A stretch of DNA of 64,000 bases, taken from NCBI GenBank assembly GCA_026261815.1, contig JAMPIT010000511.1, positions 2,009,001-2,073,000 of the forward strand, in the 5' to 3' direction. The notes beneath the pieces were generated by a model. The model ran no database searches and was not told the DNA's origin. It saw nothing but the letters and a program-made list of their open reading frames with translations. How positions within the stretch are numbered: the first letter of the stretch is position 1; each line of letters begins with the position of its first letter. The position numbers were made by a program, and so were the translations under genes. Below, piece by piece: positions 24,083 through 34,730 of this stretch. Source of the DNA: Monarcha castaneiventris obscurior (taxonomy: Eukaryota; Chordata; Aves; Passeriformes; Monarchidae).

Positions 24083-24375
24083 GATTCACATTGTCTGTTG
24101 GCAATTATAAGGAGAACAGTTATAAACCCCAGCAGATGGAACTCGAATGGGTCAGTCTCTCTCTTTTTTTTTGTTTTTTTCCATCCCCAAAAGGTATTTG
24201 CTATGAGCTAAACTCAGGTTCTCACCAGGGTTCATGAAAGCAGCCAGCCTGTGAGTCAGCATGTGGCAGGGTCCCCGCAGGCCACTGTCCTGCACCCCAG
24301 CCCTGCACATGGAGCTTGTCCTGTCCAGACCTTCCCAAATTACAGTTTTGAGGCTGGAGAGTTCAGCTGATAGCG

Positions 24376-24427
24376 CTGTGGTTTCTGTCATTTACGCTCT
24401 GTGGTTTCTGTCATTTACGCTCTGTGG
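24376..24427. repeat. 23-bp tandem duplication
   Basis: CTGTGGTTTCTGTCATTTAC plus GCT occurs twice with no mismatch and starts a third time (CTGTGG at 24422). Perfect identity suggests a recent event. Confidence 0.9.
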
Positions 24428-26100
24428 TGTTTTTTTTTTAGTTGTCGTGGAAAAGTGGGGAGTAGAGAAATCCAGCTGCAATATCTATTTGTTCTCATCC
24501 AGTTCTTCATGACTGTACAGCTTCAGGTAATACCTTCTCTTCTCTCTCCATCAGTGACACAAAATGATGGTGCCTCCCTGAGCATGATTTCTAAATCTTT
24601 TGAGTTTACTTGAGGGATTTTCATTCCCTATTGAGGTTGAGTCAGAACAGGGATCTCTGCAAAGATGAGCAGGGGACAAAGCAGCGCTTTGCTTCCCCTC
24701 TCCTGTCACAAGAGATACCAGTGGAACAGCTCCTACGGGGCAGAGATTATCTAATACTTTTGTTCGAAATGCCTGGGTGGTGCAGCACCAGGACATGACA
24801 GAAGGGTGGAATATAAGCCCTGGACTCGAGGGATTGCTCAGCGCATGGTTTACATCTGCTTGAATCAAACACAGATGCACCTAGCTGGGACACTTTGCTA
24901 TCATCTGGGTGGGTTTTGTGCTCCATGAACTCAGTGTTAAAGGCATGCTGTGGCAGGTGTCTGCCACGTGGATGAGAAATCATCATTTACCTGTAAAGCA
25001 TTTCTCTGCTGAAGCATGTCAAGGTGCAAGCTGTGCACACAGATGTGTGTGTTTGACGCCAGAGGCACACAAGGAAGCCTGAACACCCCAAGTGTTGCAG
25101 CCTGGCACATGCCAGTCTGTTCCTCAGGTTTACAGTGCATGCAGGAGTGTGGCAGCAAGGCTCTGATCCATGGAAACTCAGTCTGCATTTCAGATTCCTT
25201 TTTAGAGTAGGGACCACTACAGACAGATTTGGCCTTAAAAGGAAGCATCACAGAAGGTATTCTGAGGAAATACTTCACTAAAGAACCTCATATCTACATT
25301 CAGATGCTTTGTGGCCATGGAAGGAGCTTTGCCCTTTATCCTTCCTGAATGCTGGTGATGCCAGTGACTATGGCAAAAGAACATCCTTGGTTTGGGTCAA
25401 GCTGATACAGACGTGGAGACAGCTGAGCGATCTGAAACAGATTAAGCCCAGCAATATGAATTTCGTAAATAGCAATACAAACCCACTGCACACCTTCAGC
25501 TGATATTAAACAGGGGACGGGTTGGAATTCATCTCGGAGCAAATGCATTATAATGAAATGGAAACATCAGGTTTTACTTAGAACCCCCAGGTTTCCCATA
25601 GGGGGCAGTTTATGTAGTGCCCATTTATTAAAGACAAATGCTATCATTTGGAACATATCTCACAGAGAGCAGGGGACTGGATGATGCAGGGGAGCAGTAA
25701 CTGGAGATGGAACTTTGCATTTACGAGCCATTGTTTTCAACAGGCTCTGCATGTACTGCCACGTGTGATGAAAGCTGCCAGGTGCCCCAGTGCGCGCTGG
25801 GAGCCCTGGCCCTGGCCTCCCACCGTGCACAGCCCCACGAAGCACCAAGGGCCGTGACCCAAGTGAAACATGCTGGGCTTCAATGTGTATTTAACAGCAG
25901 ACAGAAAGATAATCTGGTTATCAGGAGTCAGGCAATCATGGGCTAAAATAAGCAGGTATGGATGGGAGGCCCAGCTCTGGCTCCGAGTGCTGAGCCCTTC
26001 TCTCTGCTCCAGGAATCCCCTGAAATGAGAGCCAGCTCCTGCTGAGCATCTGCTGGGGCTGGAGGAGACCTTGGCCAAGGAGCAGCAGGGATAAAGATCC

Positions 26101-26415
26101 TTAATACCGACTTAAATCAGTATTCAGTCAGTGGCAAAGAGGCAGGAAGGGCATTTGCTTGCAATTCCGGCAAGAGCATTTTATTGCATGTTCACTGCCT
26201 AAGGGTGCAGGGGCAAATACACAGAACATGGCTGGATCAGGCCAGGGGAAGGTGGGATCAGGGAGCAGGGACCAATAGGAGAGCTTTGGAGGAGTGACCA
26301 AGCTGACAGACAGCCGAGGAATTCAAACCGGGACAGGCCATCCTAAAGAGCAAAGCACCTCGAGGGGGAGACCCTCCGCTCACTCCAACACAATATATGT
26401 TCACGGGCCACCACA
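26101..26415 (-). repeat. 3' LTR of the provirus
   Basis: 315 bp, minus strand, TGTGGTGGCCCG...GGTATTAA. It has AATAAA (TTTATT at 26180-26185 on plus) and an inverted CCAAT-like box (CCAATAGGAG on plus). It is the partner of 29123-29438; at its outer edge is the target duplication GATCC. The purine-rich CAGAAAGGAG just inside it (about 26416-26426) is in polypurine-tract position. Confidence 0.92.
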
Positions 26416-26585
26416 ACTCCTTTCTGTATTAGACTAAGAGGCCTCCCCCAGGGATCCCAAAACCCAACATCCCAAAGACTTAACATATACAGAACAACAA
26501 CAATTATCAGAAGCACCCAAAGCTCCATGTCCCAACAACCCAAATATACATAATCAGAAACATCCCCAACCCAGTGTCCCAACAA
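26343..26585 (-). pseudogene. Env-like transmembrane tail remnant of the provirus
   Basis: This minus-strand frame has a strongly hydrophobic run (LWVLLIIVVVLYML, roughly 26480-26525) preceded by a tryptophan-rich segment and followed by a short tail that runs into the LTR, stopping at 26343. A single membrane helix within about 150 bases of the 3' LTR is where retroviral envelope transmembrane subunits end. No fusion peptide, surface subunit or cleavage site was found, so only the tail survives. Assignment rests on position and hydrophobicity. Confidence 0.5.
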
Positions 26586-26813
26586 GTCCTCAAATCTTTC
26601 AGATGATTTTCTTTCAGGATGCTGGAATGGATGCTCTCACAGGCAGAGGTGAGGCTGAAGCAGCACAGTTTTTTCTGGGCTGTGGCAGAGTTCAAGCATT
26701 CACTGCAGGTGGTACCAGGAGCATTTAGAGGACAGCAGGGTGATAGGTGTTGGGTACTAGACATCATGATGATGAGTGTGGGCACAGGCTCTGGCAGTTG
26801 CTTCTGTTGGGAT

Positions 26814-27791
26814 TCAAACAGAGTTAAAATTTTGCAATTTCAGATGGAGGGGGGCCTTTCCCTTCTCCCCTCTCCTAAAGGTTTGGGGAAAGGGGAATGG
26901 CATAGGGGTTACAGGGATATGGGAACCCGAGGCTAGGGAAAAGTCTAGCAGAGGGTGGTGGTAGGGAATATTAACTGTTTGGGAAGTAACAGAGTGGGGT
27001 AGGATATGGGGAGACACCACAGGTGCCCAACCTATCCGTTTGCAGTCTTGTTTGCAGTTCTGGTTCTCGGGACTGCGTGTATCTGTTTCTGTTGTGGTCA
27101 TCGATGCTGGCTTGTGTCGTCTTCGCTTCCAGGCGACAGATGTTTCGTCTTTTGACTGCACCTTATTCTTCTTGGTTGGTGTTATGTCTGCAGCAATGGT
27201 GTTTGCTGGGCTGGTGCAGTTCTTCTTTGGCAGCTTCCAGGTGTCATCTGTGGCTTTTGGTTTTCTCATTCCAGTCCTTTGGTCTTCACACTCAGTACCA
27301 GAATCTGAAAAGTCACTGTTTTGCTTCTTTGGCTGCTCTTTTGCATCTTCTGGCCATGCCTGCCAGCTGCTCAGGTCTACTGCTTCCCCTACAATGCTTT
27401 CGCAGCTTTCTGGCAACAGTCTGAGTCCTACAGCCTGGCTCCTGCAATCCCCCCCCCTTTTTCTGCTTCTCTTGCAGCACAGGAGCAGGGGATGCGGGCA
27501 GGGCCAGGGCAGAGGTGAAAGGCAGCACTTGGGCGGGGTTCTCGCAGCTGGAGGAGCAGGGCGGCAGCTGCCGAGACTTGACAGCCTCAGGGCATTTACG
27601 AAGCCACGGCGGAGCAGGCAGAGGCTGGGTGTGGCCCCGCAGTGAGCGGCGACGGGGGAGAAACGCGAAGTTGCCGGGGCTCTGGACGGAGGGACGGGCG
27701 CTCCGTCGGAGCTGCCGCGGGGGAGGAGAGTTCTGTCGTCAGTCAGCAGCCCGAAGGAATGGGCTGGCAGCTTGTTTTCTGGACTGGCCAC
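26814..27791 (-). pseudogene. Proviral open frame, env-leader-like or unassigned
   Basis: A 325-codon open frame starts from a GTG rather than ATG, overlaps the end of the gag-like frame in another phase, and stops at TGA 26814-26816. The middle is acidic and polar, then comes a basic patch (WKRRRHKP) with serine/threonine-rich sequence around it. Betaretroviruses encode an arginine-rich RNA-export signal near the start of env, which could explain this patch, but no specific match can be claimed. It is in the same phase as the membrane-tail frame, separated by stops. It contains no recognisable protease, polymerase or capsid motif. Confidence 0.4.
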
Positions 27792-28833
27792 GCTGCATGC
27801 TGCTCAGGAGACTGAGAGCAGCAGGGCCAGGCTTCATCACCTTCCACACTCGGTGCCACTTTTTCAGTCCGTGTTCTAAAGGTACTATATCCCCTCTGTT
27901 TCTAGTATCGTCAGGCTGTCTCAAGCCTTTCAGCGAGTCCTTGAATTCCGCTTTTTTCTGCGGCTGCAAGTCCTCGGGGCTTATATCCAAGCTCCTGCGA
28001 GGCTGCTGGGGAAAGTCTGGGATACAGGAGGGAGAGACAGGGTCTCTGGCTGGCAGGGGACTCCCGATGGAGGGAGATGGGCCCGATGCGATCACGCGAG
28101 CAGGAGCCGGCGCCGGAGGGCAAGGCGGGGGGCAGGGGACAGACGCAGAGAGGGGGCAGGGCGCTGTAACGCGATCGGGCAGCAGAGGTGGGGGGCAGGG
28201 ATCGGAGCCGGGGCTGGGCGCGGGCACAAAGCCCGCCAGGGCCAGCACGTGGCTTTTGTCCTGCTGTGGGGGGAGGGGAGAAGCGGCAGAATCGAAAGTG
28301 AAAGCTGCAGCTGGCTTTGTAAGAGAGGCCACGCTGCCGTCGTCTTGCAGCAAATTTAAACTGGGAAAAACTGGGGGATTAGGTTCGGGAAAGAGGTTTT
28401 GGGTAGGACCGGGGACGGCTTGGCCTTCACCACCCCTGGCAGAGGACAAAGGAGACCGGGAGGGGGCAGGGCGACGGTAGCAGCTCTGTGCACTTCAGCA
28501 GACTCCATCTCCTGGTTTCCTTTGAATCAGGGCAGAGGGAATAGGAATACAGGGGAAGAAAAGCGGCAGAGGGTTTTTTAAACTGGGATTAACATTTTTA
28601 AACCGTTTTACAAAATTATCAATGGCTTTTGCTAACTTATAAAGCAGATACCCTCTTCCAGACATAAACAACCATCTTACAAAGCGTTTTAAATATTCGA
28701 TGAGCCATTGCTTGAATAACCATTGAATAAAATGTTTTAAACCTTCCCTGGTATAACGAAAATTCTCACAAACAAGGGCTCTCAAAACTGGGAAAAAAGC
28801 TTCCCGCAGGAGATGAGAAAAATCTGTTCCCAT
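27739..28833 (-). pseudogene. Gag-like frame with one in-frame TGA
   Basis: The frame opens with ATG at 28833 in a good context and encodes MG at the start, the signal for N-myristoylation used by matrix proteins. Residues about 5-90 are basic and aromatic helices (LREAFFPVLRALV; LFKQWLIEYLKRFVRWLF), as expected for a membrane-bound matrix domain. At 28495-28497 an in-frame TGA interrupts it. The same phase then continues open for about 250 codons of proline-rich sequence (PCPPPCPPAPAPAR) to a stop at 27739. Capsid and zinc-knuckle nucleocapsid motifs are absent, so the frame is both interrupted and 3'-truncated. Calling it gag is inference from position after the primer site, the MG start and composition. 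Confidence 0.6.
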
Positions 28834-29103
28834 CTCCCTCTCTTCCCAGCCCTCGAGATAAAAGGAATTAAAGGAAAAGTATACAAAGGTGACCCATTTT
28901 ACCTTTTGGGGTCAAATAAAATTCTCGAGGATGGTCCACTGACTTAGACCAGTCTTCTCTTTCCATAGGAGGCTGTTGATCTTCCCCACCGAGCCTCTGA
29001 TAAAACTCAGAGGTTTCTTTGGGGTAATGGCTGCTAGAAAGGCGACTTTAATTCCAGCGACGAAGCTTTGCTGGAGACGCTCTCCAGGGACGGTTCAAGG
29101 TCA

Positions 29104-29121
29104 TCCCATGTTCATGCGCCA
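29104..29121 (-). promoter_or_regulatory. Primer binding site of the provirus
   Basis: On the minus strand TGGCGCATGAACATGGGAT follows the 5' LTR by one base. It matches the tRNA-Lys3-type primer site (TGGCGCCCGAACAGGGAC) except for two bases in the middle, one inserted T and the last base. It therefore fixes the LTR edge and the element's orientation. Confidence 0.75.
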
Positions 29122-29122
29122 T

Positions 29123-29438
29123 TTAATACCGACTTAAATCAGTATTCAGTCAGTGGCAAAGAGGCAGGAAGGGCATTTGCTTGCAATTCCGGCAAGAGCA
29201 TTTTATTGCGTGTTCACTGCCGAAGGGTGCAGGGGCAAATACACAGAACATGGCTGGCTCAGGCCAGGGGGAAGGTGGGATCAGGGAGCAGGGACCAATG
29301 GGAGAGCTCTGGAGGAGTGACCAGGCTGACAGACAACCGCAGAATCCAAACCGGGACCGGCCATCCTAAAGAGCAAAGCACCTTGGGGGGGAGACCCTCC
29401 GCTCACTCCAACACAAGGTAAGTTCATGGGCCACCACA
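29123..29438 (-). repeat. 5' LTR of the provirus
   Basis: 316 bp, minus strand, starting TGTGGTGGCCCATGAAC and ending GGTATTAA. It aligns end to end with 26101-26415 with about 17 substitutions and one 1-base indel. The primer site follows at once on the minus strand, and the target duplication GATCC borders it at 29439-29443. Confidence 0.92.
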
Positions 29439-29443
29439 GATCC

Positions 29444-32400
29444 TCACCTCTCCCCAAGGACAGAGGGCAGCCTGCACATGTCCCCTCCTCACAGGTCCCG
29501 AGGCTCTGGTGTGTCTGATTTGGAGTCCTCACTCAAAAAGTCTCAGAGGGGTGTGCCTTTTGGAGGGAGATCCTTCCCAGTTTAGCTTGTTTCTTTTGAG
29601 GCCCACTGGTGTCAGCACCCAGTAGTCACCAGCCTGATGTTCCTTTCCTTTCATCAGTGAGTGGTTCTGAACTACAGGGCAAATGCTGAACAGTAACAAC
29701 AGCTGTTGTAGTCACTTGTACAGGTAACTTTGGTTTTGGTATTCACCTAGAAAGAAACAGTGTCCAGTCAATTAATTGGAACAGTATATATTGCCTTTCT
29801 GAAATCTTTCTGGGTAGGTCCTGGCATTGTGACAAGATGGTGCTGTTTATTCTTTACTTTTGAGATCAGAAGTCCAGGACAGACCTGTCCTTCCTGGGCA
29901 GTAGCAGGCAAAACTACATGCATTGGAAAGAACAAATTCTACTCTTTGCATGTAGGAAAACTTTTTGGCTCAATGCAGGATGACATCTGCAACCATTAAT
30001 TTGAATAAATTCCATTTTTATCCTCCATCCAGCTTTTAGTACATCAGACAAAGCATTCATATGGGCCAGAACATAAGTCCTGCATGTGTTTCCCCTCCCG
30101 TGTGATCATCAGGGATCTGATGTATAATGCCATTGTTTCTTTTTCTTACAGAGCTCCCAGAGGTCAGCAGGTCAGCTCCTGCAGTCCTACAAGAAGCCAT
30201 GATTCCTTTTGGGTAGAAAGCAGCTCTGGAACAAGAGGGGTTTAGGATTTCTGCCCCTTCCTCGTGCTGGGTACTGGGTGGGGAGGCAGATCCCACTGCA
30301 GTGTGCAGCAGGGGCTGTCAGGGAAAAAATGTGGCCGATAACTCAGGGAAGAATATTGGCATTGCTGCAGATGTGATCCACCCAGTGAGCACTGAAGTTA
30401 TGGGGGAACCTCCTGTCATGATACAGTCAGAGGCAAAGGTGCTAGGCTCAAAAGCCACCACTCAGCATCCTTTAATTAGGAAATCAAATCTCGTGCCACA
30501 AAACTACCTGTTCCAGGTGTCTTGTTCCTGGGAATGTAGCTGAGGGAAGATGTCCATCTGTGCTGAGCCTGCCTGGCCTCTGCACAGAGTAGAATAACCC
30601 CCAAAAAGGAAAATGGTATCAGACAAGTGATCTCCTAATCGCCTTATCCTGCCAGCTCCACATCTGGGAGGAGAGCAAGAGGGCAGAGAAGTGCATTGCC
30701 TGCCTGCCTGTACTGTGCAGACAGGCTGGTGACAGCTCAGCAATGTAAATGATGCATAATAAGCCCTAAATAAAGTGTGAGGAACATGTTTGGGATCAAC
30801 AAATCCCTTCCGACAAGAAGAAGCAAAGGAATGAAATCCCTTTTCCCAAATGCTAAGTCATGGACTAAGTGTAATTTAGTCCCACTGAAAAATGGCTACT
30901 GAAGACTTACAGTTGGGGTCTGCCTGCTCTGATCCATGGGGACACATGCAAGTGTGTACCAGGGAACTGGGGCAAGGAGCCCTGGGGAGGAGGAGGCTCG
31001 GGAGTGGGGGCCCCATTCCCCTCCTCAAAATGCTCAGGTTCTATTGAAACCACTTTGTCCACTCACACAGCCAAGTCTGTCCCATTTCCCTACATTCCCC
31101 CATCAGCCATTTATCATCTGCAAGGGGTGTCTGGAGCCAAGTGTTCCCCTGACCTTCAACAGCCCTGTGAGCCTTTCTTTTCTGCTTAAGTGGGAGACTT
31201 AAGATAAGCCGAGAGTCTCTTAAACATGCCTACCCTGAACAAACAGTGGGCTGATGGGTTACAGGCTGCGTTGGCCAGCTGAAGAGAAGGGGACTCTCTT
31301 CACAATTCTGTTGGTGCTGTAGAGTTTCTTGCCCTCACGGGACGACAGGCAGGCCAGAGAGCCCACTCAAGCACTTCATAGCAGGACGAGTGGAGGCCAC
31401 GATCAAAGGTAAACAGCCCCAGAGCCACATGGTGCAGCAGCAGTGCAGGGAGGAGCCCGCGAGTGCAGGTGTGGGACTGCACGTCTTCAGGGCCGCTCCC
31501 AGGGAATGAAGACAGCTCCATGCTCCGTGCAAAGCGTCATTTGATCCAGCTTGCTTCGGCTTTGCACTGTTAATTTTCCATGGGTTTCTATGCCCACTCC
31601 CTCTGCTGAGCCACCTCCAGCAGGTACATATTTTCCAGGGAAAACGCATTTTTTGTCTCTGTGCCCATGCTGGGAGATGCTGAGGCTGTTCCTGTGGAGG
31701 CCTGGGTGAACTGGAGGGAATGGTCCTCCCTGGACATCATTGGAACTGTGAGTCTTTAAGCAGTTGTTTTACGTTTTTTGTTGCCCTTTCACTTGAACAG
31801 GGGTGAAAAAGATGGGATCCAGATTGCAGGTGTGTTTCTGGTACCACTTTCTGTTTGGGAGCTATTGTTCCTAATCTTTGTGGGCTGCAGTGAGGTTTTC
31901 TCACTGTCCCCAGACCTTGGGAACCACAGTCCCGCCAGGCTCTGCAGTTCAGGTGCTGCGGGCCAGGCAGTTGTCCCAGGACACGGGGCTGCATTGGCAG
32001 GACAAGATGCAACCTCGGAGCACAGGAGGCTGCCAGGACACCTCACCAGATGAAGATTGCCTCTTTGTTCCTCTGAAAACCACAAAAAAAGTTTCTCTCT
32101 TCACAGTTCAGTGATGCCCAGACAAAGATGATGTGAAATCTGTGGGAAGACTTATTTTATTACAATATAGGAATGCACAGAACCAGATGTTTAAGCTTTG
32201 CTGTGGCTCCTCCATGTCCTGCTGTCCCTGCTCAGGGAGCTGCCCGTGGGGTGATGTACAACACCCTGAATGTGTTCGCTGCTGCGCAGGTCTCCAAGAG
32301 CTGCTTGGAGTCTGGGCCAATGCCACAGCAGGTCCCCTGTATCCCTCTAGGCCACAGGGCCTGGTGCAAGAGGTGGCAATGTCGACACGGTGGAAGAGCA

Positions 32401-34592
32401 GGTGCCCCTTGGTGACTCCACCACGACTTGCAGGAGCAGCCCCCAGTCCTTGCCCAGCCACTGCCCGCGGCCCCTGCAGGTGCTGCTCCGTGGGGTCCCA
32501 GGGCGTGTTGCCTTTCCATGGTCTCCTGAGGCCAAACCCTTCTCCTGGTTTGCGGGTTTTCTCTGCTGCTTCTCAGCTGAGTTAAAATGATCCAAATCCC
32601 AGTCAGAGATGTGTCCTGGTGGGAGGTGTGAGCCGGCAGCTGTTTTGCAACAGCCTGGGATAGCCTCTCCAGCCTGCCAGCCTCTGAGTCAGCCCCAGTG
32701 CCATGGCTCCGGGTCCCCAAGCTGGAACAGGGAAGCAAGGCTCACACGCACGTCCAGCCTGGCAGCCTTGTTTGTTTCTCCAGCAGCCAGAATTTTATCT
32801 TTTCCACCTCCGTGCTGCCAGCAGAGCCCTTATCCACTGCCCTGACACCTCCAGGGTTTATTTCCAGCTGAAATATGCTCCATGCTCCATATGTGCTCCT
32901 GCCTCTGGCTGCTGGTTATTAAGTTGGTGGTGTTGTTGGTCCTCCTTCCTCCATTCAGAAATTGGCAGTCCTTAAAAGCGCATTCATCTTAGGAGCCTAG
33001 TGGCAATTATAGCCTCATCCTGCAGGATGGGTTAACTCCTGCTCTCCCCGAGGGGCAACAGTCATGCCTGCTTCCGATTAACGTGGTGCAGAAAATCCAG
33101 CATGTTCCCCACACTGCTTGCAGGAGACATGGAGATGGAAAGGGGTAAAACAGTGAAAATTGCTTGGAGGCAGGAGATATGCTGGAATATTGTGACCCTG
33201 CACAGAGCTGCAGGCACCATATCCCCTCTCTCGGAAGGACAGAGTCCCCACAGAGGGACAGCGACTGCAGGAATAGTGGGAGAGGACATGGGTATTTCCC
33301 CAGCAGGCCTTGTAAAATTAAATTGTAAAATTATAAATCTGATCACCACTTATTGCTTTCCCACCTGTCAAGGTATTCCTGGCTGTTGGAGGAAGAATTG
33401 GCAAATGTTTGTGGAGAATTTCAGGGAGCATTCCCCAGGAGGTTTAGGCTGCGAGTAAGGAATAAGGATTCACTACCTGGAGAAGTGAAAGGCTCGCACC
33501 TATTCCCCCATTTCCAGTGACAGGAGGGGCTGCTCCCCTGGACACGGTCACTGTTTAACAGAAAACTCCAGCAAATCAAATGCTCTGAATTGCCCCTGGT
33601 TACAAAACTCCCAAAGCACGTGGATTACAATGACCAGGAGGGTCATTACAAGCCGAGGGTTTGCGGCCCCTGTTTGAGCAGACTGTTTGCAAATCCTCCT
33701 GCTCCAGAGGTTCCCTCCAATCTGCAAGGCACAGCTAATGCTATAAAAATGTTTTTTATGCAAGATCAACTCTGAACTGAAATAGAGAAACGTACAAAGG
33801 AATCTCAATTTACCATCTGGCTCTGACACTCCTGAAGCTTGTCGCCATTTATCTCTGTCCAAAAGTGTGCTTTAATGACACAATAGGAATCTTCCTTTGG
33901 GGAGAGAATGGAGTGTATGTTTGGACTTGAAATGTCAAATCGAACACCAAAGCTATGGGAAGCACATAAACACCAGAGAACAAACAAGCTCACTCCATAC
34001 CTGAGATGAAGCTTGATTTTGGATGCAGAAATGTGTTTATTTTCTTGGAAAGAAGAAGGCTCTGGCCTTTCAGCTGTTACAGATTTTCCCAAGGGAATAA
34101 TTTTCCTAGCAAACCTTGTTCCTTCTGTAATCCTTTGTAGCAACTCACCGAGTCATGCTGCCCTTGCTTTAAAAATACGTTTTCAAAGCCCATTAGCAAA
34201 TTCACAGGGGTTTTTTTTATACACTGAAAATTAAAGTGAAAACATAAGACCCAGCAAATTATTTTCTCTTTATATACAGTCTCCCCAGTAAACAACTGTT
34301 GCAAGAGCCTGTGTGCTGCTGGCAGAGCAGAGGGATGGGAAACAGAATGTGGTCACATGTGGTTCTATTCAGCAAGTTATTTATATAATATGAAGTATAG
34401 TAACAATGTCCTTGGATCTGGAGTCTCCCAGCTCCACAGTCCCTGCTGATGGTGCCTCTTGGCTTTCCCACTGTGTCTACATAGACACCCCTGAGCTCCC
34501 AGTGCTTCACGTCCATATGACACCGCTCCATTCAAGATCCTTATTCCTGGGAGTTTGGATCTGCAGGGCACTTGGACACATTTCCAGAGCTG
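29444..34592. other. Intergenic, no gene seen
   Basis: No coding exon, RNA gene or mobile element recognised. Frames of up to 168 codons around 32100-32740 occur on both strands of one GC-rich patch and do not resemble protein. Confidence 0.5.
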
Positions 34593-34730
34593 CATCCTGG
34601 CACTCCCATAATACAGCATCCTGCATCTTGGTACTCACTTGGTATACCATCCTGCATCATGGAACTCTACCAGTACATCCCCCTGTGTCCTGGAACTCCC
34701 CTGGTACATCATCCCATGTGATGGTGCTCC
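34593..34730. repeat. 31-bp minisatellite, 4.4 copies
   Basis: Units start at 34593, 34624, 34655 and 34686 and share the pattern CATCyTGGnACTCnC...TACATCATCCTG, each exactly 31 bp, with a partial fifth copy. Units differ at several positions, so the array is old. The unit is not a multiple of 3, so the open plus frame across it (34406-34783) is fortuitous. Confidence 0.85.

Larger units (their letters stand above)
23454..26095. other. Intergenic, with AT-rich candidate regulatory block
   Basis: No gene seen. An AT-rich block at about 23960-24125 contains a 16-bp perfect palindrome of homeodomain sites, listed separately. A 23-bp tandem duplication lies at 24376-24427. Confidence 0.5.
26096..29443 (-). 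mobile_element. Endogenous retrovirus, internally deleted, with target duplication
   Basis: An old class II-like provirus lies on the minus strand. LTRs occupy 29123-29438 (5') and 26101-26415 (3'), flanked by the same five bases, GATCC, at 26096-26100 and 29439-29443. Between them are about 2.7 kb: primer site, leader, a gag-like frame with one in-frame stop, a second frame of uncertain nature, and a 3' segment encoding a membrane-type helix before the 3' LTR. No reverse transcriptase, integrase or capsid motif is visible, so the element lacks most of its coding capacity and could not multiply alone. The LTRs differ at about 17 of 315 positions by eye (about 5%), so the insertion is not recent. 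Confidence 0.9.
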
